Assembly (NCBI GenBank): GCA_945889365.1
Contig: CAMDBQ010000048.1
Coordinates: 1 to 8,689 of the forward strand
DNA length: 8,689 nt
Source of the DNA: Legionella genomosp. 1
Lineage (GTDB): Bacteria; Pseudomonadota; Gammaproteobacteria; Legionellales; Legionellaceae
Direction: 5' to 3'
Made by a program: the position numbers and the translations under genes. Below are positions 6,465 through 8,689 of this stretch, in pieces (the first letter of the stretch is position 1; each line of letters begins with the position of its first letter). The notes under the pieces are model-generated. The model ran no database searches, had not been told where the DNA came from, and was given only the letters and a program-made list of their open reading frames with translations.

Positions 6465-6955
6465 AACTAATCGGGCGATTTTATTTAATTTTTGCCTTGC
6501 TCTTAACCGCCAGCTGTGGATTCCATCTGCGTGGCGTGCTTGACATGCCACGTTGGTTAAATAATGTCACCATCGAGATTCAAAATGCGCATCGTCACAT
6601 GGGTTCGCTTTTGAGCGATCAACTACGAGCGTATCATATTAATGTCATTCCAGATCCATCACTAGCAGATTATTGGCTAATAATAGCGCAGGATGACTTT
6701 CAGCAACAGATTAGTAGCATTAGCTCCAGCACCACCCCTCGTCAGTATCAATTAATCTATACCGTACAGTTTAAACTTCAACGTGCTAAAGGCAAAGAAG
6801 TTATGCCATTAAGCAAGGTTGTTGTAACACGACAAATCACACTGAATAGCGACCGAATTTTAGGTTCAACAAACGAAGAAGATCAATCAAAACAAGAAAT
6901 GCGTCGTGACGCAGCCATCCAAATCATTGACCGATTGAGCCGAGTTCACGAATGA
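6461..6955 (+). CDS. lptE: LPS-assembly lipoprotein LptE
   Basis: LptE is the outer-membrane lipoprotein that plugs and supports the LptD barrel, the last station of lipopolysaccharide export to the cell surface. The 164-residue product starts with a lipoprotein signal (hydrophobic 7-17, then TASC). Cys19 would be the lipidated residue; E. coli LptE has the similar TAGC followed by GWHLR, here GFHLR. The rest fits the family: early strands ending PRWLNNVTIEI, a central RQYQLIYTVQFKLQ strand, and an amphipathic C-terminal helix containing QEMRRDAAIQIIDRL. It is somewhat shorter than E. coli LptE because it lacks a long polar tail. Translation starts at a GTG overlapping the leuS stop, so coupling is likely; the downstream gene overlaps by 4 nt as well. 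LptD is not in the window. Confidence 0.92.
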   Translation: MKLIGRFYLIFALLLTASCGFHLRGVLDMPRWLNNVTIEIQNAHRHMGSLLSDQLRAYHINVIPDPSLADYWLIIAQDDFQQQISSISSSTTPRQYQLIYTVQFKLQRAKGKEVMPLSKVVVTRQITLNSDRILGSTNEEDQSKQEMRRDAAIQIIDRLSRVHE

Positions 6956-7980
6956 ACATTAAGTATCAGGCGGTCGCTCAAAGTCTCCGACAAAAAATAT
7001 ATCCGTTGTATATGTTAACGGGTCAAGATCATTATCTGCTAAATGACGCCGCGCTCATGATTAAAAAAGCATGGCGACAACGTGGTGAGTGTGATGAGAA
7101 AACAATTCACATGAACGGCTCTGCTGATTGGGAATTATTAAGAGAAGAAGCCAGCAGTTATTCTCTGTTCAGCGAGTTTGTTTTGATCGATGCACGTTGC
7201 GACAAAAAATCAATCGAAGCTTCGGGCAAGAAAATGTTGCAAAACTACCTGCAAAACATCAACTCCAGATGCCTGATTATCCTGCGTGCACCCAACGTTC
7301 CCGGTAAGCAACTGCAACTACTTGCGAATAATGAGCACACCGTGATGGTGCAAGTCTATCCTTTCTTACCCGCTGAATTACAACGTTGGATCACCACCCA
7401 ACTTCAAAACCACAACATCCGACATGAATCAGAAGTCCCTGCCCTGATTCATCAATATACGCAAGGCAACATGCTTGCCTGCGCACAAGTGGTTGAAAAA
7501 CTGGCGCTGATTAGCAATGATGGCGGGCTATTAACCAGCGCCATGGTGTTAGAGCAACTCAGTGATCAATGTGACTACCAATTATATGAATTAGCTGAGG
7601 CCTGTTTATCAGCACGTGCAGAAAAAGTCATTCACCTGTTGCGCCAGGCTTGCCAAAACAAAACTGAGCCAACGCTGATTTTATGGCTTTTAAGCCAAGA
7701 AGTTCGTCTGCTTATTCAGCTGGATCACTTGCGAAAACAATCCATGCCACTAGCAACAGCTTGCAGCCAATTGAAAATTTGGCCGCAACGCGTACGAGCA
7801 TATGAAACAACATTGGCACGCATACCCCTTGCGAGATTACAACAATTGTTACAGAATTGTCAGCAATTGGATGAACAAATCAAATCAAATCAAAGTATAA
7901 CCATTTGGCATGGATTGGAGAGTGTGGCATTGGCGTTAAGTGAAACTCCACCACTCAGCACTAAATCACTCGCGCTATAA
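6952..7980 (+). CDS. holA: DNA polymerase III delta subunit
   Basis: Delta is the wrench of the clamp loader: it opens the beta sliding clamp so that it can be loaded on primed DNA. The 342-residue product is nearly the length of E. coli HolA (343). It begins with a family-like YPLYMLTGQDHYLL (17-30), corresponding to the degenerate nucleotide-binding fold. SLF at 71-73 aligns with the E. coli segment whose Leu73/Phe74 insert into the beta clamp. A helical region around QGNMLACAQVVEKLAL (171-186) follows, and the C-terminal collar domain includes EPTLILWLLSQEVRLLIQL (239-257). The ATG overlaps the lptE stop by 4 nt and has little Shine-Dalgarno sequence, so expression probably depends on coupling. 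A GC-rich hairpin follows the stop by 2 nt. Confidence 0.94.
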   Translation: MNIKYQAVAQSLRQKIYPLYMLTGQDHYLLNDAALMIKKAWRQRGECDEKTIHMNGSADWELLREEASSYSLFSEFVLIDARCDKKSIEASGKKMLQNYLQNINSRCLIILRAPNVPGKQLQLLANNEHTVMVQVYPFLPAELQRWITTQLQNHNIRHESEVPALIHQYTQGNMLACAQVVEKLALISNDGGLLTSAMVLEQLSDQCDYQLYELAEACLSARAEKVIHLLRQACQNKTEPTLILWLLSQEVRLLIQLDHLRKQSMPLATACSQLKIWPQRVRAYETTLARIPLARLQQLLQNCQQLDEQIKSNQSITIWHGLESVALALSETPPLSTKSLAL

Positions 7981-7982
7981 AC

Positions 7983-8010
7983 TGCCATCCCCGCGGCCGC
8001 GTGGGTGGCA
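7983..8010. repeat. GC-rich hairpin between holA and nadD
   Basis: TGCCATCC (7983-7990) pairs with GGGTGGCA (8003-8010), including one T-G (U-G in RNA) pair. After a single C/T mismatch, CGC (7992-7994) pairs with GCG (7999-8001) around GGCC. It contains a GCGGCCGC octamer, unusual in this AT-leaning DNA. No T run follows, so it is not an intrinsic terminator. It may shape mRNA processing or stability at the operon junction where the 4-nt overlaps stop. Confidence 0.7.
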
Positions 8011-8027
8011 ACAGCCGCAGGAAAGGC

Positions 8028-8033
8028 AGGAGA
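8028..8033 (+). promoter_or_regulatory. Strong Shine-Dalgarno sequence of nadD
   Basis: AGGAGA lies 5 nt before the ATG at 8039 and is the best ribosome site in this operon. It decides the nadD start against an upstream in-frame GTG at 7940 inside holA. Confidence 0.85.
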
Positions 8034-8038
8034 ATACC

Positions 8039-8680
8039 ATGTTAGATAACATACTTATTTACGGCGGCAGTTTCGACCCTCCACATTTTGGACATATCAA
8101 CACAGCACTTGCCGTTCAAGGCCATGTGCAGTTTGAGCGAGTCATCTACTTGCCTTGTAAATCACCGGTGCTAAAGAAACCCGCGACCACATCCTGTGAG
8201 CAACGCATTCAAATGCTGAAACTGGCACTTGAAGCACATCCTGAATTTGAAATTGACCTACGGGAAACACTGCACACAACACCCTCATACATGGTAAACA
8301 CATTACACAGTTTTCGCGACGAGATGGGAGAGAAAATGTCCATAACCATACTGCTCGGTATGGATGCTTTTCTACAATTACCTCAATGGCATACCTGGCA
8401 TAAACTGCTTGAACTCAGCCACCTATTGGTGATTAAACGTGCTAAAATTGTTGAGGAAACCATGTCTGAGCAATTAAAAACATTGCTCGCAAAACATCAG
8501 GTTTTTAATGCAACAGAGTTACTCGAACAACCCCATGGAAAAATATACCAGTACAATGCTGGCGAATATGCCATTGCTTCAAGTGACTTACGCCAGAAAA
8601 TTCAAGCAGGCGAAGATGTTCACTCTTTTTTGCCGGAATTGGTTTGTCAGTATATAAACAAACAAAAAATTTATACCTAA
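8039..8680 (+). CDS. nadD: Nicotinate-mononucleotide adenylyltransferase
   Basis: NadD transfers AMP from ATP to nicotinate mononucleotide, giving deamido-NAD, the central adenylation step of NAD synthesis in the cytosol. The 213-residue product equals the E. coli length. It carries the nucleotidyltransferase signature GSFDPPHFGH (10-19) after a short beta strand. Also present are SYMVNTL (83-89), LLGMDAFLQLPQWHTWHKLLELSHLLVIKR (105-134, matching the family core) and SSDLRQ (181-186) in the place of the ISSTxIR motif. The segment after strand 2 reads LPCKSPVLKK (38-47), where E. coli has a PPHR sequence. The start is set by AGGAGA 5 nt upstream; an in-frame extension into holA lacks family similarity. 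It is separated from holA by 58 nt with a GC-rich hairpin but is evidently in the same operon. Confidence 0.95.
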   Translation: MLDNILIYGGSFDPPHFGHINTALAVQGHVQFERVIYLPCKSPVLKKPATTSCEQRIQMLKLALEAHPEFEIDLRETLHTTPSYMVNTLHSFRDEMGEKMSITILLGMDAFLQLPQWHTWHKLLELSHLLVIKRAKIVEETMSEQLKTLLAKHQVFNATELLEQPHGKIYQYNAGEYAIASSDLRQKIQAGEDVHSFLPELVCQYINKQKIYT

Positions 8681-8682
8681 TC

Positions 8683-8688
8683 AAAGGA
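8683..8688 (+). promoter_or_regulatory. Shine-Dalgarno-like site of a next gene
   Basis: AAAGGA follows the nadD stop by 2 nt at the edge of the window, suggesting another operon gene just beyond. In many gammaproteobacteria rsfS (ribosomal silencing factor) lies here, but no coding sequence is visible. Confidence 0.35.
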
Positions 8689-8689
8689 A

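Noticed and set aside
7940..8038. GTG start extending NadD by 33 residues into holA
   Set aside because: The extension is unlike NadD, whose N-terminus normally begins just before the GSFDP motif, and a strong Shine-Dalgarno site serves ATG 8039.

Overview
The window reads as ordinary chromosomal DNA of a gammaproteobacterium with moderate-to-low GC. Gene content, protein sequences and the order leuS-lptE-holA-nadD suggest a relative of the Legionellales (Legionella/Coxiella side). That placement is inferred from family resemblance; no search was run. There are no IS elements, CRISPR arrays, phage genes, tRNAs or rRNAs.

Left block, minus strand (108-2353): gshA and gshB, the two enzymes of glutathione synthesis, overlap by 4 nt in that transcription order. 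A good sigma70-like promoter lies about 73 nt upstream of gshA. The 367-bp gap beyond it (2354-2720) holds no convincing gene for a protein. It does contain a GC-rich patch with several mutually consistent hairpins and a weak terminator-like stem, which may be a small minus-strand RNA.

Middle block (2721-3746): a 93-residue two-helix membrane protein of unknown function overlaps, by 14 nt, a single-domain rhodanese with an intact active-site cysteine. The pair diverges from gshAB, so a sulfur/thiol link is possible. A foldback of exactly 100 nt fills the space between the rhodanese and the convergent gene for a ComEA-like periplasmic DNA-binding protein used in natural transformation.

Right block, plus strand (3990-8680): leuS, lptE, holA and nadD. 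The first three are chained by 4-nt overlaps. nadD follows 58 nt later, behind a very GC-rich hairpin and its own strong Shine-Dalgarno sequence. This is the conserved gammaproteobacterial cluster joining leucyl-tRNA synthesis, LPS transport, the clamp-loader delta subunit and NAD synthesis. The window ends on a Shine-Dalgarno-like sequence for a further gene, by synteny probably rsfS.

I found no clear undescribed multi-gene system. The best candidates for novelty are the structured gap upstream of gshA, the 100-nt foldback, the uncharacterised membrane protein/rhodanese pair, and the holA-nadD hairpin.
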